This document shows, in pieces, positions 1-11,200 of a stretch of 64,000 nt of DNA. Each line of letters opens with the position of its first letter. The stretch's first letter is position 1. Below the pieces are notes generated by a model. It searched no databases, was not told the DNA's origin, and worked only from the letters and a program-made list of their open reading frames with translations. Where the stretch lies: assembly GCA_028023455.1 (NCBI GenBank), contig JAQFVV010000322.1, positions 1 to 64,000 on the forward strand, given 5' to 3'. This DNA comes from Epiperipatus broadwayi. Taxonomy: Eukaryota; Onychophora; Udeonychophora; Euonychophora; Peripatidae. The position numbers and the translations under genes were made by a program.

Positions 1-2991
1 TATAAAAATAAATGCTTATTTATATAGAAGGACATTGTGTTATTATATGAATCAGCCTACCAAATCTTGGACCTGAGATATGAATCCAGATGAAATTAGG
101 AAGTTTCTTTACAAGCTTGAGTTTTTTTCTTTTTCACAATGTTTGCCCATAATTATTTTTTAATAAATGATTATTTGGCTCTTTTTACTTGGGGATAAAA
201 CAGGGCATAGTAAACTACATACCCTCTCATGCTACTCAAAACATTAATATAAAAAGTTATATTTAAAATTGCATGGCTAGAGATAAAACAGCCTGCAAGG
301 CAAAGACTTCTCTAACAAGCCTCCTTTTGTCTTATAAAAAGGCAATGACAGTGAAGGCATAAATTGGGTGTGTTAATTACCAGTTGATGAAACTTAATGT
401 TTTTTCATCTTTGCAATGACTGACCAATAGTGAGTGGTTAGTTTGTTTGACTATATTTCTCATATCAGGAGGGGGGGGGGATCCATACTTAATTGGATGC
501 TGAAAATATTTTGTTTTACATGTTTTGGATATGCTATTTCTACACAAAGTATATTTTTGACTGTTATTAAAATATTATATAAAAATATATATATATAAAT
601 TTAAAATATTGTGATCTATAAACTCAGCTTATATATTTGGGTTTATGGCTTTAAGGTCTTTAGATGCCTAGACAAAGTTTATAATTTAGAACTATTTTTA
701 ACTCAAAAGTATTTTTATTCTAAACTTCATAATCAGTGTCATGATATTATGGGGGGGGGGGAGGTCTGCAGAATAAAAAATAACAGCTGATAAATTCAAT
801 GAAGAATAAAACTTTTCTGTATAAAAACAAAATTAATTGAAAAGAATCTCAATCATAAATTTTTTCTAGTATTCATTGCATACACAGAAACAAGTTCAGA
901 ATTGATAGTGAATGATGTCAATGAAACAAATTACTTCTAAACTCTTTCAAAAGCACTGTGTGTATATGTTAATATCTCAAGGTAGTGCAGTTTTAAACCA
1001 TAAAAATTTATTATTGTATGAGACTTAATTTAATCAAATAACAATTAAGAATATTAGAATGAGCTTGATAACAAAATGCTTTCAATTTTAATGTATATGT
1101 AGATATATATATATAAATATTTAAAAACACATTTCGGAAAATTGGCATAGATTTTTAAAATCACTACTAACATTTTTTTGAATACAAGATCAGTAATATA
1201 ATTCAAGAAAAGTGTCTTTATAAAATGTTATTTTAAAACTAATTGATTTTGAAAAATACTTTTTTAGCTTATCTATGTCTTACAAAAAAAAAAAAAAGAT
1301 GCAATCCTTTGGTTGTATTTTGAATAAATTATGGATAAAGTTTTTGGCAAGTTTAAAAAAATGACATTTAATGTCAAAAACAGTTAATAATAGTACATTA
1401 TTGCTTATTCATTTTAACTAAATAAGTGGTATAATTTTAATAATACTTTAAAACAATTTTCTCAACTTTAAATGAAAGATGACTTCATGCTCTGCAGAAG
1501 ATTAATAAACTGTTATATTTTTTATAAAAAATCTCCCATAAGCTTTTTTAATATCTTTGGATTAAATTTTTTTTTACAGTTAAACAATGAAAGAATTAAT
1601 GTCAGATATGATTTAATACAGTATTTTTTTAATGACTTTGTAACTAATTATAGAGTCATAATTATTTTCATATATGAATGTTACTGTTACCATATTTTAT
1701 AAAGAAAAATAGTGAATAAAATATATATCATTTTATACTATTTTAAGTATCAGCAATTAATTTTGAATTATTCACGTATAATGATATTCATTATTTATAA
1801 TGAATGCCTTTTGAACTATATAATATGTCTTAGTGAAAAGATTACTTATAAACTGGTTCTTTTTTTCAGGTTGAATCAGTGCATGCATTACATAGCAATA
1901 TATATTAGCTAATCACCATTTACAATTTAAGGCACTAGCATCATAAATTACATGAAATGTTATAGTGTGTTTAATATCTTAACCCATGATTGAAGCAACA
2001 CACTAACATTAAATTTTGTTTTAAATTCTGCAAAACTGCTACCAAAATGTTTGAAATGATTTACATTTGTATGGCAGTGAAGCTATGAATTGCAAGAATA
2101 TTTTCAAGTCGTTTGAAGATTTTGTGATAATAGGAGAGCACTGAAGACAATCTACAAATGTACAAAATATACTTTCCCATTTTTATGATATAACTTATAA
2201 TTCAGACATAATAACACCTTAAAATTATTGTGATGAATAGCTGAACTAGCTATATACTTCTCAGAGATGATGTTGCAGGCAATTGGAGAGAGTACCATCT
2301 TTTCATTGAGACACTGTATAAAGTGATCAGGATTATATTTAATTTTAAATGTTCAGTCATAAAGTGAATCTTCAACTCTTACTTTATGATACAAGGATTG
2401 TTTCTTTCAACTACTCAAAGATATATTTGGATGGATGACTACATATCTTTCATATTTTATTGATGCACAGTAATGTTACTTTATTGATTTGTATTTTATT
2501 AAATGCTTTTATATTAACTTATTCTGTCTATGTATGTTTCTGTCTATATGTCTCCTTTTTTTTTAATTTTTAATAATGAAAAAAAATCTGTTTCTATTTA
2601 AAATTTGAAATTCACATCCTTATGCTTCCCAAGAAAACTCCCTAACAATTGAGCCAACGTGAAATATTACTTTTGTAGAAATTTTTTTTGTTAATATTGA
2701 TTGATTTAACTTATACATTAATTAATTAAATTACTTAAAAAGCTAAAACATAAATATTTTTATATAGTAGTTGATAGAAATTTAAATTTAGAATTTATTT
2801 GTTAGAGGGCATACTTTTTATTTTCATGTCTTATTATTAAATTATACTTTTTGTCAGATTTTTTTTGTAGTTTTAACCATTTTTAAAAATAATATGTAAA
2901 TATAATTAAAAAATAAAATAATATATAAAAAAAATTTTTTAAATAATGTTTTTATGTAAATAGCCAACTAAAAAGTAGAAAAATAATAAAG
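1..2991. other. AT-rich stretch without a recognisable gene
   Basis: No open frame with protein-like composition, no splice-consistent exon and no repeat partner elsewhere in the window was found. The two adjacent open frames at 1472-1912 are rich in Ile/Tyr/Phe/Asn, as expected of random AT-rich DNA. Oligo-G runs of about ten occur at 471-480 and near 752-761, and TA runs occur near 580 and 1100. Probably intergenic. Confidence 0.6.
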
Positions 2992-3230
2992 TAATCAACC
3001 TCTCGGTTAATTTGCCTTTCTTGAAAAATATCAGAGATCTGAATAATCTATTTTTATTATAAAACAATTGAAAATTATAGAAATATTGTCATTTCATAAA
3101 AGCATTTGAGGCTCAAATATTTTTATGAAATGACAATATTTCTGCAATTTCCAATTGTTTTATAACAAGTGTAGATTCTTAAGATCTCTGATATTTTCCA
3201 AGAATGGCAAATTAACTAAGTGATGGATTA
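2992..3230. mobile_element. Fold-back MITE, near-complete hairpin
   Basis: The segment is an inverted repeat with arms of about 112 bp (2992-3104 and 3117-3230) around a loop of about 12 bp. Both ends read TAATC into the element, followed by GTTAATTTGCC and then ATATCAGAGATC in each arm. The outermost TA on both sides fits a TA target duplication (Tc1/mariner-type), though the TA could belong to the element. No coding capacity. The arms differ at scattered positions and by small gaps, so the copy is not recent. Confidence 0.8.
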
Positions 3231-4063
3231 CCAAAAAGTATTATTTAAAAAATATATTTATAACTTGATTGATGACAGAATACTATGAAAAAATATGACA
3301 TCTTACAAATTTCTCTGTTAATGTTGTATGTTCAATGTATTGATGTTTCTAATAAATTTAAATTGATATTTCTATTGTCATACAAGTTTAAAAATTGTAT
3401 ACATTTTTTTATCACATTAATCTTTTATAATTTGGCTTTTATATCTTCATTTATTTTTAGCTAAATCTTATTCTTATAAATATAATTTCTCTTCTTTATA
3501 AGTAAATTTGCACATACTTAAATTAAACTGTATTTGAGTATCTTATTTGATTATAGGTTTGTCTAATAATAAAGTATCTAAAAAATTACTTTTTTACTGA
3601 AGAAATAGAATACGCCAAGTAAATATGATTTTGTGCATACGGGTTGAGATTTGATCCAGAAGTCTTTAGCTTTTATTTGCATCACCACAACACATGGCAA
3701 TGATTTATGATTGATTCTGTTCTGGTAGGAAGTACTGCTGTCAGGTGTTCATTGATTAGTTAGCATTCACATTGTTTAATTCTAGATTAGAGATGCTAAT
3801 TTATTGCTATCTAATTTATACTAAGTTGATTAATGGAATAATATTATACGGTCGTGGTTTGCAGACTGTACTGTCGCCGCTAGAGGCGCTGTTTCTGTGT
3901 TTTCACACAGAACATACAGGGTAGGGGCCTCAAAAGCAGACGACGCTTTTTCTGCCGATAGGTGGCGCTGTTCACCATGCAGAAGTATGGACAGCAAGGG
4001 AGGCAATTCAAGGAGAAATGGGATGGTCAAGTTTTCATATGAGAGATGCAAAAAGTAAAATGA
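3231..4063. other. Spacer; GC-richer patch 3846-4030 of unknown origin
   Basis: Nothing is recognisable in 3231-3845. The patch at 3846-4030 is clearly richer in G+C than its surroundings and contains short motifs such as CGCCGCTAGAGGCGCTG and GGTGGCGCTG. It lies directly upstream of a non-LTR retrotransposon fragment and may be its 5' part or a separate short element. A minus-strand open frame here (3830-4051) has no recognisable motif. Confidence 0.45.
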
Positions 4064-4744
4064 AAATGTTTGGTAGATTGCAGTTTATGGATAATAAAAA
4101 GAATAGCTAAAATAGTATTTAATTGGGTTATGAGTAAAGGGCAGGTAACAAGATGGGTGAGAAAGGTAATGCGTTATGCAAAAGATTTGGATAAAGAATT
4201 TATATCAGTATATTTGTACAAAAGATGGGATGATTGTGTTAAGAGGATTATTGAGTGTTATAGTAGTAAGGAATGGGATAAAAGAATAAATTTATTAATA
4301 AAGACTAGGGAGTTAGAGAGATGGAGAAATAGTATGGAGAGTAAAAAGAGTTTAAATATATATAGAAATAAACAGAATATTAGGTGTGAGTTAATATATG
4401 ATAATAGTAAGGAAAGTAGTTTATTGTTTAAGGCTCGAACGGGATCTTTAGCTACAAAAGAATATACATGTAAATGGAAAAATATGGGTGATTTATTTTG
4501 TAAATTATGTAAGGAAGGAATTGAAAATATTAGGCATTTGTTAATTGAATGTAAATGTTTGAAAACAGAAAGGGTACATATAATGAAGTTGTGGAAAAAT
4601 AAATATGAAAAGAGTGATTATACAGAAAGTGAATTATTGGTTTTTATGCTGGGTTTGGGAAAAGATAAGGGGGATTTAGATATAAAGGTTATAGAGTTGA
4701 CAAAAATTATGTTGTGGAAATGGGATAGAGCAGATTATGGGTAA
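4064..4744 (+). pseudogene. Truncated non-LTR retrotransposon polyprotein, C-terminal zinc-binding part
   Basis: The frame is open for about 227 codons; the first ATG is at 4130, so the start is truncation rather than a genuine N-terminus. The protein is basic and Trp-rich. Counted from the TTG at 4070, residues 117-170 carry the pattern LLFKARTGSL, then CKLC (144-147), RHLLIEC (156 His, 161 Cys) and KTER. This is the zinc-knuckle-like tail found downstream of the reverse transcriptase in many non-LTR polyproteins (F-R-T-G ... CxxC ... HLLxEC). The catalytic RT (YADD) and endonuclease are absent, so this is a 5'-truncated insertion. It is uninterrupted to its stop, which suggests it is fairly young. 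Clade assignment is not possible from this fragment. Confidence 0.82.
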
Positions 4745-4854
4745 ATTTAGAGTGGGGAATGTAAAAGAAAGTGGCTAACAGGTTTATCTGGGCTTAATTG
4801 CTGAGATATTCTTGACTTCGTTTAAGGAGAAGCCATAATACATCACATCACATC
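4745..4854 (+). repeat. 3' UTR and end of the non-LTR element
   Basis: This is the 3' UTR of the preceding element. It contains GTGGCTAACAGG and TTCTTGACTTCGTTTAAGGA, then ends in CATCACATCACATCA, which looks like a short-unit 3' tail. The same 3' end recurs at 54922-55011 (minus strand, diverged) and at 56822-56877 (plus strand; about 40 bp identical). Recurrence with different upstream sequence marks it as a genuine element terminus. Confidence 0.8.
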
Positions 4855-6687
4855 AACTAGACATTTATTTTAAGGGTGGACAGGATATGCGAATCTAAAT
4901 GCACCAAACTCAACTCAGGGAGGAACAAGATATCTTAAACATTGTTTAGACAGTTAAGAAATCAAAGCACAAAGACAAACATCAGCCAAATTAAGTTTAA
5001 ACAATTTATTAATTTTATTAAAAGTTGGGTAATAGAATGAGGACATCTAGCCACGAATACAAAAGTGGCTTATAGTAACATACGCGTACTTACCAGAGAG
5101 TGCACAAGAGTACGACAAACATGAAGGCATTAAACATTTTGGCAGCAAAATTCTCTCACTTAAAATATAAGAAATGGTTAGGATAATATATTCTTGCTGG
5201 CCAGTTGTAAAATTACAGAAACAAACAACAATTCTACCTTCCTAAATCAGAGATAATAAAACAGTTACTGTCCCGCCGGAAATCAACGAAACCAGCGTGA
5301 ACGTTTGAGCAGTAATATTCTAATTACTGTCATTAAAACGCCGCAGGACTGCTGCGCGTAATACTACATTCAAAGTAAATGTGGTTAATCTCACACACAA
5401 GACAGCAAAAGATATTTGATTACGATCTTACGTAATCCAGAAAGAAATAGACTATTTTCAGACAACCCGAAGAAATAACTTGACAAATAGCCAGCAAAAT
5501 GATTTTGTTGTTTGCCCAAACAGCGCAAACGAAACATGCTTAAAGATTCTTTATTTTATAACTAAGGGCAGGTGAATAAATAAAGACTACGAAAACTGCC
5601 AATGTGTTTTGTAATAGTTATCGAAATAATCAGATATATATTAAACATATAAAATACAATCTCCTAATGCACCCTCTGATAAACGAAAATTGCAAACAAA
5701 CTTGTAATCTTAAAACTAAGATTCCAAGACACACTTTAAATACTAGAAAAGATAAATACTGATAATAAATAATTAATACAACCTTATAACATACTTATCA
5801 TTAGATTGAGCGTAGATTTAATTAAACGCAATTTATTTACCCTGGCTAGAATAGGAAAAAGTTTAGCTTACGGTAAGGCAGAGTTCTAGTGATTTAGTGA
5901 TGAGTGCACACTTTTGATAATAGTTCATCTTTCAGGTCCTTTGACAGCGGCAAAGTAGAGGCAGTGTTTATTTTATAGGCTCATGGCATGACTGAAGAAG
6001 AGCTGGTAGGCGTGGGTCCGTCCTTTGTTTAAATTAGCCAGACATTCTAATGATGGCAAAACTCAGCGGTAAATTTTGACATCTTGCACATTAACGAAGT
6101 TTGTCGATAATAGTTTAAGTTTTTAGCAGGGATTAAATGTCCGCACACTATCCAAAACGGTGTGATTCTCTGCCGGCAATAATCCAAGTGTGTCTTTTTT
6201 ATACTGAATCCTCTCTATATCTCTCAAAATTGGCGGGCTATCCTTGCCTCGCTGCATTTCCCGCGAAAAAAAAAAAACTTTTATTAGTCTCTAATTCTAT
6301 ATCTCAGGCAGGGCAAACATTAATTTCCCGCTCAATCTAATTTAAGAATTCCAACCAGGGATATTGAAACAAAAATGACAATACAATTAAACCTCCGCCT
6401 TTTTTTTTTAGAATTAACTTTTAAAATGACTAAAATAAAAACAACACGAATATATAATTAGCAAGCTTTTTGATTAAAACAGGCGGTGAAAGTAAACTAT
6501 TGTTAAAATCAATTTTATAAACATTAAATAATCTATTTTAAAATATAAATGCGAAAATATAAATGCATATGTGTTTTGAAATAATAATAAAAAAAAAATT
6601 TAGCATTAGACATTTAATGAAAATGAAGTTGTTTTCCCTTTTTAATTTTAGCAATAAAACCATTGAATCGGAAATCAATCCGGCTCA
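4855..6687 (+). repeat. Gypsy-type LTR, copy 1 (5' edge cut by non-LTR insertion)
   Basis: The segment aligns over its whole length, diverged but collinear, with the reverse complement of 31255-33136. Both share GGGTGGACAGGATAT near one end and CCGGCTCA at the other. Landmarks in both include CAGAGAGTGCACA, AACGCCGCAGGACTGCTGC and CTTAAAACTAAGATTCCAA. The partner adjoins a gypsy pol remnant, so this is interpreted as the same LTR: either solo or one end of an element whose remainder lies outside or was lost. The first ~30 bp of the LTR are missing where the non-LTR 3' tail abuts. No coding capacity. Confidence 0.7.
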
Positions 6688-8083
6688 ATATATATATGAC
6701 ATAGCTCCTTTATCTGAGCCTCTCTGCATATAGATAAAACAGTGTACATATGACTAGTTAATGGTCCTGGCACCATATTGAATTTAAAAAAAAACTGACT
6801 TAAGAGACAGTTTTCAAAATAGCTTCAATTTAAATAATGTTAGAGAAAAAATCTTTACTTTGATAGAAACTAGAAAAACTAAGGAAAACTATAAGGCTAA
6901 GACAAACAGTGATTACTGTTTAAAAAATAAGGGAAAAAAAGAAATTTCAACATCTGAAATAATTATTACTTTATTGTTTGTTCATAAATTCTAATTTATC
7001 ATTAAATAAATTTAAATTACATCTTCATTGATAATTTCTTTGTACACCTCATAAAATTCTCATTCAAATCATATATAATACTTCTTACCTGAGATAATCC
7101 ATAATTTCAGAATCTCCAAAACTAATCACATAAGAATTCTTCATTTTTACCTTATGTCCCAAAAGTTAAATCCCAAAGGCCTCTATAAGAAAAAGATTCA
7201 TCCTGATAAAATATACAAAACAAATCATTTCGGCAAGGTGCATATGCATTTGTCATTGTAATAATTGGCTTTTTGTCTATCTAAAACTAGAAATTGTATG
7301 CTACTGTCTGTATCAATGATAAAATGAGTTTCATATCTTCATTTCATATTTTTTGTGTACACCAGTGATGTTTTTATTCTTTATGCATACCAGTGATGCT
7401 ATCTTGTTATATTTATCGTCCCACAGAAATATAATTTATTTGCATATAGTTCATTTGCTAGTTATAGACTTGAAACTCCACAGCATGAATACCAAAGTAT
7501 AAGCAAGAATCAGATTTGATTCTTTGCCTGCATACAATTCCATGTGATATATACATAACCATTGTGGCTATCATCACACACACACCATTTGAAATCTCTC
7601 TATTGGGTTTAAGTGTTTATATTTTCACATGGTACTATGTCCAATAAATTTTGTGATTGCTTTATCAACTGCAGCCTTTCTGTATATCTGATAATCCGTC
7701 TTAAAATTTACATTGCACTGCTCTATATATGTAAATCATTACTTGTTATACAAACATGCAAGTGCAAAAACAAATACACTAATACAAATATAAACATGTT
7801 AATAGATTATTAAATCTTTTGAGAATCATTATATCTATAAAATAAGGTTACCTCAAACTTGGATCAAAAACCCAAAATTACATTGTACATAAATCATTTA
7901 TATTTGAAAACAAATTTATATATTGTGTAATAAAGAGCATAAATGATTTAATATTATATAATTATATACTACACAGATATACCAATTTAAATGCAAGCAC
8001 ATTAATAAATTATACCGTTTATCAAATAATTAAAAAAAAATTTAAAATACTATCTAAATAATTAAAAAATTAAAATTGAATAC
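6688..8083. other. Spacer with no assigned gene apart from one candidate exon
   Basis: AT-rich sequence with no repeat partner in the window. One short minus-strand exon candidate (7089-7144) is listed separately. The rest shows nothing recognisable. Confidence 0.5.
7089..7144 (-). CDS. Candidate coding exon with strong donor
   Basis: Reading the minus strand, ATG at 7144-7142 opens 18 codons (MKNSYVISFGDSEIMDYL) plus two bases, ending CTCAG followed by a strong donor GTAAGAAG. The frame is also open upstream as far as a stop near 7166, so it could be internal rather than first. It lies 3' of the last assigned exon of the minus-strand gene (8084-8225), so it belongs either to a further gene or to an alternative 3' end. 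The VISFGDS stretch faintly recalls the carbamoyltransferase second-domain motif (xxxGDgxN), but that is weak. No partner exon was found further left. Confidence 0.3.
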
Positions 8084-8225
8084 TTATGACCGATATTCCG
8101 CAATTATGTTTTTATCCATTGAAGACCTTGAAATGCGAATCATCAGCGTATTTTTAATCCATTTTAGTAATGAGTCTGGCCGGTAGAGCAATTCTCCCTT
8201 TGTCTTCTTCGTGTAATCTAGTAAA
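8084..8225 (-). CDS. Last coding exon of a small split gene (hypothetical)
   Basis: The acceptor TTTCTTTTCTGGTCAG precedes the exon. The first base completes a phase-2 codon, then 46 codons run without a stop (LLDYTKKTKGELLYRP, then a basic tail ending IIAEYRS) to TAA at 8086-8084. Base composition is less AT-rich than the flanks. It joins in phase to 13393-13411, and the four-piece frame totals 261 nt (87 codons). The fragment DYTKK-KGELLYRP, followed by a Lys/Ile/Ser/Arg-rich stretch, loosely matches the spacing of the carbamoyl-phosphate region of ornithine carbamoyltransferase. The invariant S-T-R-T-R is not present, so I do not assign that function. Confidence 0.5.
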
Positions 8226-11200
8226 CTGACCAGAAAAGAAAAAAATTAAATGCATCTATCAATAAAAATATTAATAAAAAATTCAAATTTTATCCGATTT
8301 CAACTTGTAATATGCCATTTTAAAGAGGGATTTAAGCAGCAATGAATGTCGGGATTTCTGTTGATGTCGTGCTTATAGTTTTTGCACAATTTAAAATAAA
8401 AATTTTAATGAATGAGTTGTTTGTTGCATTTGACTCACTACAACTGTTCAACCCGATAAACTACTTTAGCATGCTGATGGAATCTGGGTAAACTGGTCTC
8501 TTCTAAACAATAGACTGACTGGCTTATTGTCATCATCAGGAAAAGTATAATTCAGTAACTGTTGGCATTCAATCAGCTTCATTTAATCTAGAATTTGATT
8601 AACTTCAGGCATACTAGCTAGTATAATATATATAAGAGTTAATGGATGATAGAAAATATGGGCCTTGCTTCCATGTGAATCCAAACTACTTCAGTGAACT
8701 AGTAGCAGCAACTAGACATGCACTATCTTTGGTCTTCATTTATAACTTCATAGTAACTCAGTATAACTCTAAAACTTTAAAAAGTCTCTTAATCTTTTTT
8801 TCAACCTTTTTATAGTCACGGTGAAAAAAAAATACAGTAATTAAAAATATATTTATCTTGATTGAATAAAGTCAATGACTTTTTTCAAATCCTTAATCAT
8901 TTCAAAAACAATCCTGCAGGATTTTCTTACAAAATATGTTACACAAGTTTTAATTGAAAAAAAAATTAATCTAATCAAAATAGATAGTCTAATTTTATAA
9001 TTAGCAGTATATTCATTATAATATAAAAATATGCTTGTTTTAATTTCAAAATTATTTAATTCTTACCTGTTATTCCAGTGTAATGTAGAAAATGTCTACA
9101 AAAAAATTTTGTGTTTATTTCTGTTTCCTTTCAATTTTATATTAATATGTGCTTACATATTATTATGTGAATGTATGCCATGAGACACAATTTTTTCAAT
9201 ATATATTCCAAGAGATATGTTTTGGTTATCAACCACAGATAATAGATTTTTATTTGTAGTAGTTTTTATATTAATTTTTGTTAAACTTAATACAAATTTT
9301 TGTTTATTACTAAAATTGTTTGTATATTTAATATATATTAATTTTTCATTACAGTAATCTTTTTCAATATAGTAAATGTAAAATTTTATATATAAATTAA
9401 TCTAAAAATATAAGAATAAAAAATTAGAAACTTCACATTTGATACAAAAACTATATCTTATTAAGCAGATTCAATTCAACTTAGACCATTGTATTTTTTA
9501 TTTTGCATATCATTTTAAGTAAATTTATGTATTAGCATCAATCATTAAATTTCTTTAATTTCATAAAAAAATGAATGATCATAATAGACCTGCTTCAAGA
9601 AGTGTACCTTAAGAAATAGTTTAGAAGTAATCAAATAATTATTTATCATATAGTCTGTTTTTTACAATAATGCAACACTAATTTAAAAAAAAAATAATTT
9701 TTAAGCAAGGTTAATATTGTCTAATGAAAAATAAAAGCTTTCTAAAGGGAAAAAAAACATCTTTACAGTATTGACAAAACCCTCAACATAAAGTATAACT
9801 CAATATAATAAACATCAAAATGTTCATTAAATCTGTTATAATTAATAAAATTACTGCTCTCCAAAAAGATATTGATTTATTAAAAAATAAAAAATAAATA
9901 AAATTAATTGTGATGAATATAAATAAATCTTACATAATAGTGAAAGTAATTTAATCGATATGGTTATCACTGAAAGTATCATAAATAAGTTTGCTAAATC
10001 TAAACCTTCAGATAGTTATGGTACAATTTTCTCAGCTGAGATATCATTCCAATAATTTTTTTGTCACTGAAGAATTTATTTTATATGTATAATTTGTGAA
10101 TAAAACAATTGTCAGTAGAATATAAAATGAATATAAATATTTTCTGGGGGGCCCAAGTAAATTGTCACTTCTCTTAAAATAGCTATATTCAAATATTTGA
10201 AAATTGAAAAATTTATAGCTCTCTAAAGTTACATGTTATAAGATTGAAAAATTATTATGCTAATGCAGTGGGTCACACTTTTCTCTTATCATTCAATTTG
10301 AACTAAATGAAATAAAATTATCAAAAGATAGTTCCTTTTATAATGAATTTATTTTTTTAATTTTAGTTTATCTGTGGAGTTTAAAAATACGAAATTTGTT
10401 TTATAATTAGGAAATAGTCAGGGATATTTTTATAAGAATTGCAACTTTCTAGAGTTACTTAAGTATTACATATGACTACTTTTGAATCTTTATTTGTAAA
10501 TAAAATATGATTTTTTGTTATTGTTCATCATAAACAAAAACTACCAAAGATTTTTGAAACTTTTACTTACTGTCTTGAGTTTTATCTATGTTACAAAAGA
10601 GATGACAGAATGCAAACTAAACCATAATAAAAATGATTGTCATTCATCTATATTTTATGGAGATTTTTTACGGCTTGTATAATATCAAAGATGTTTTTTT
10701 TTTTTACTTCCTGATTATTATTCATTTAAATAATCTGCTGAGGGAATTGTTAGGTTTTTTTTTTTTTTGTACAATGCTTACACTATTCTTTAAAATTTTA
10801 TATAGCAGAGCCTTTTAAATGTGAAACATGCATTTTTTTTTGCTAAAAACCTTTATCACACATATTTTTTATGATTTTGATTCATAGACATTTGTCTTAA
10901 TTTTTCCAAATCTTGATCATGATTTACAAATATATTTTTACTCTAGCTCTTTTTTCATTTTATATTCTTATAACAGTTTAGATTATTAATAATATTATTT
11001 CCAAGATATTGAACACTTTATACATTATTCTGTTCATCTGCATTAATTTTTTTTTTTTTTCCATTTTTCCCAAGCACTAATGCCTGTTTTATCATGACTC
11101 ATGTATACTCCGTATTTTTTTGCTTTTTTTTATTATTAGAATTACTAATATTATCATTAGTATTTCTTAATATTTTTGTTAATTAGTATATCATCTGCAT

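Noticed and set aside
1472-1912. Two adjacent plus-strand open frames
   Set aside because: Composition (Ile, Tyr, Phe, Asn) is that of random AT-rich DNA; no motif, splice context or repeat partner.
9067-9095. 29-nt minus-strand exon with good splice sites between the microexon and the last exon
   Set aside because: Including it in the favoured frame leads to a stop three codons into exon 8084-8225. It fits only a competing model that skips 14539-14583, so it was left out, but it could be an alternative exon.
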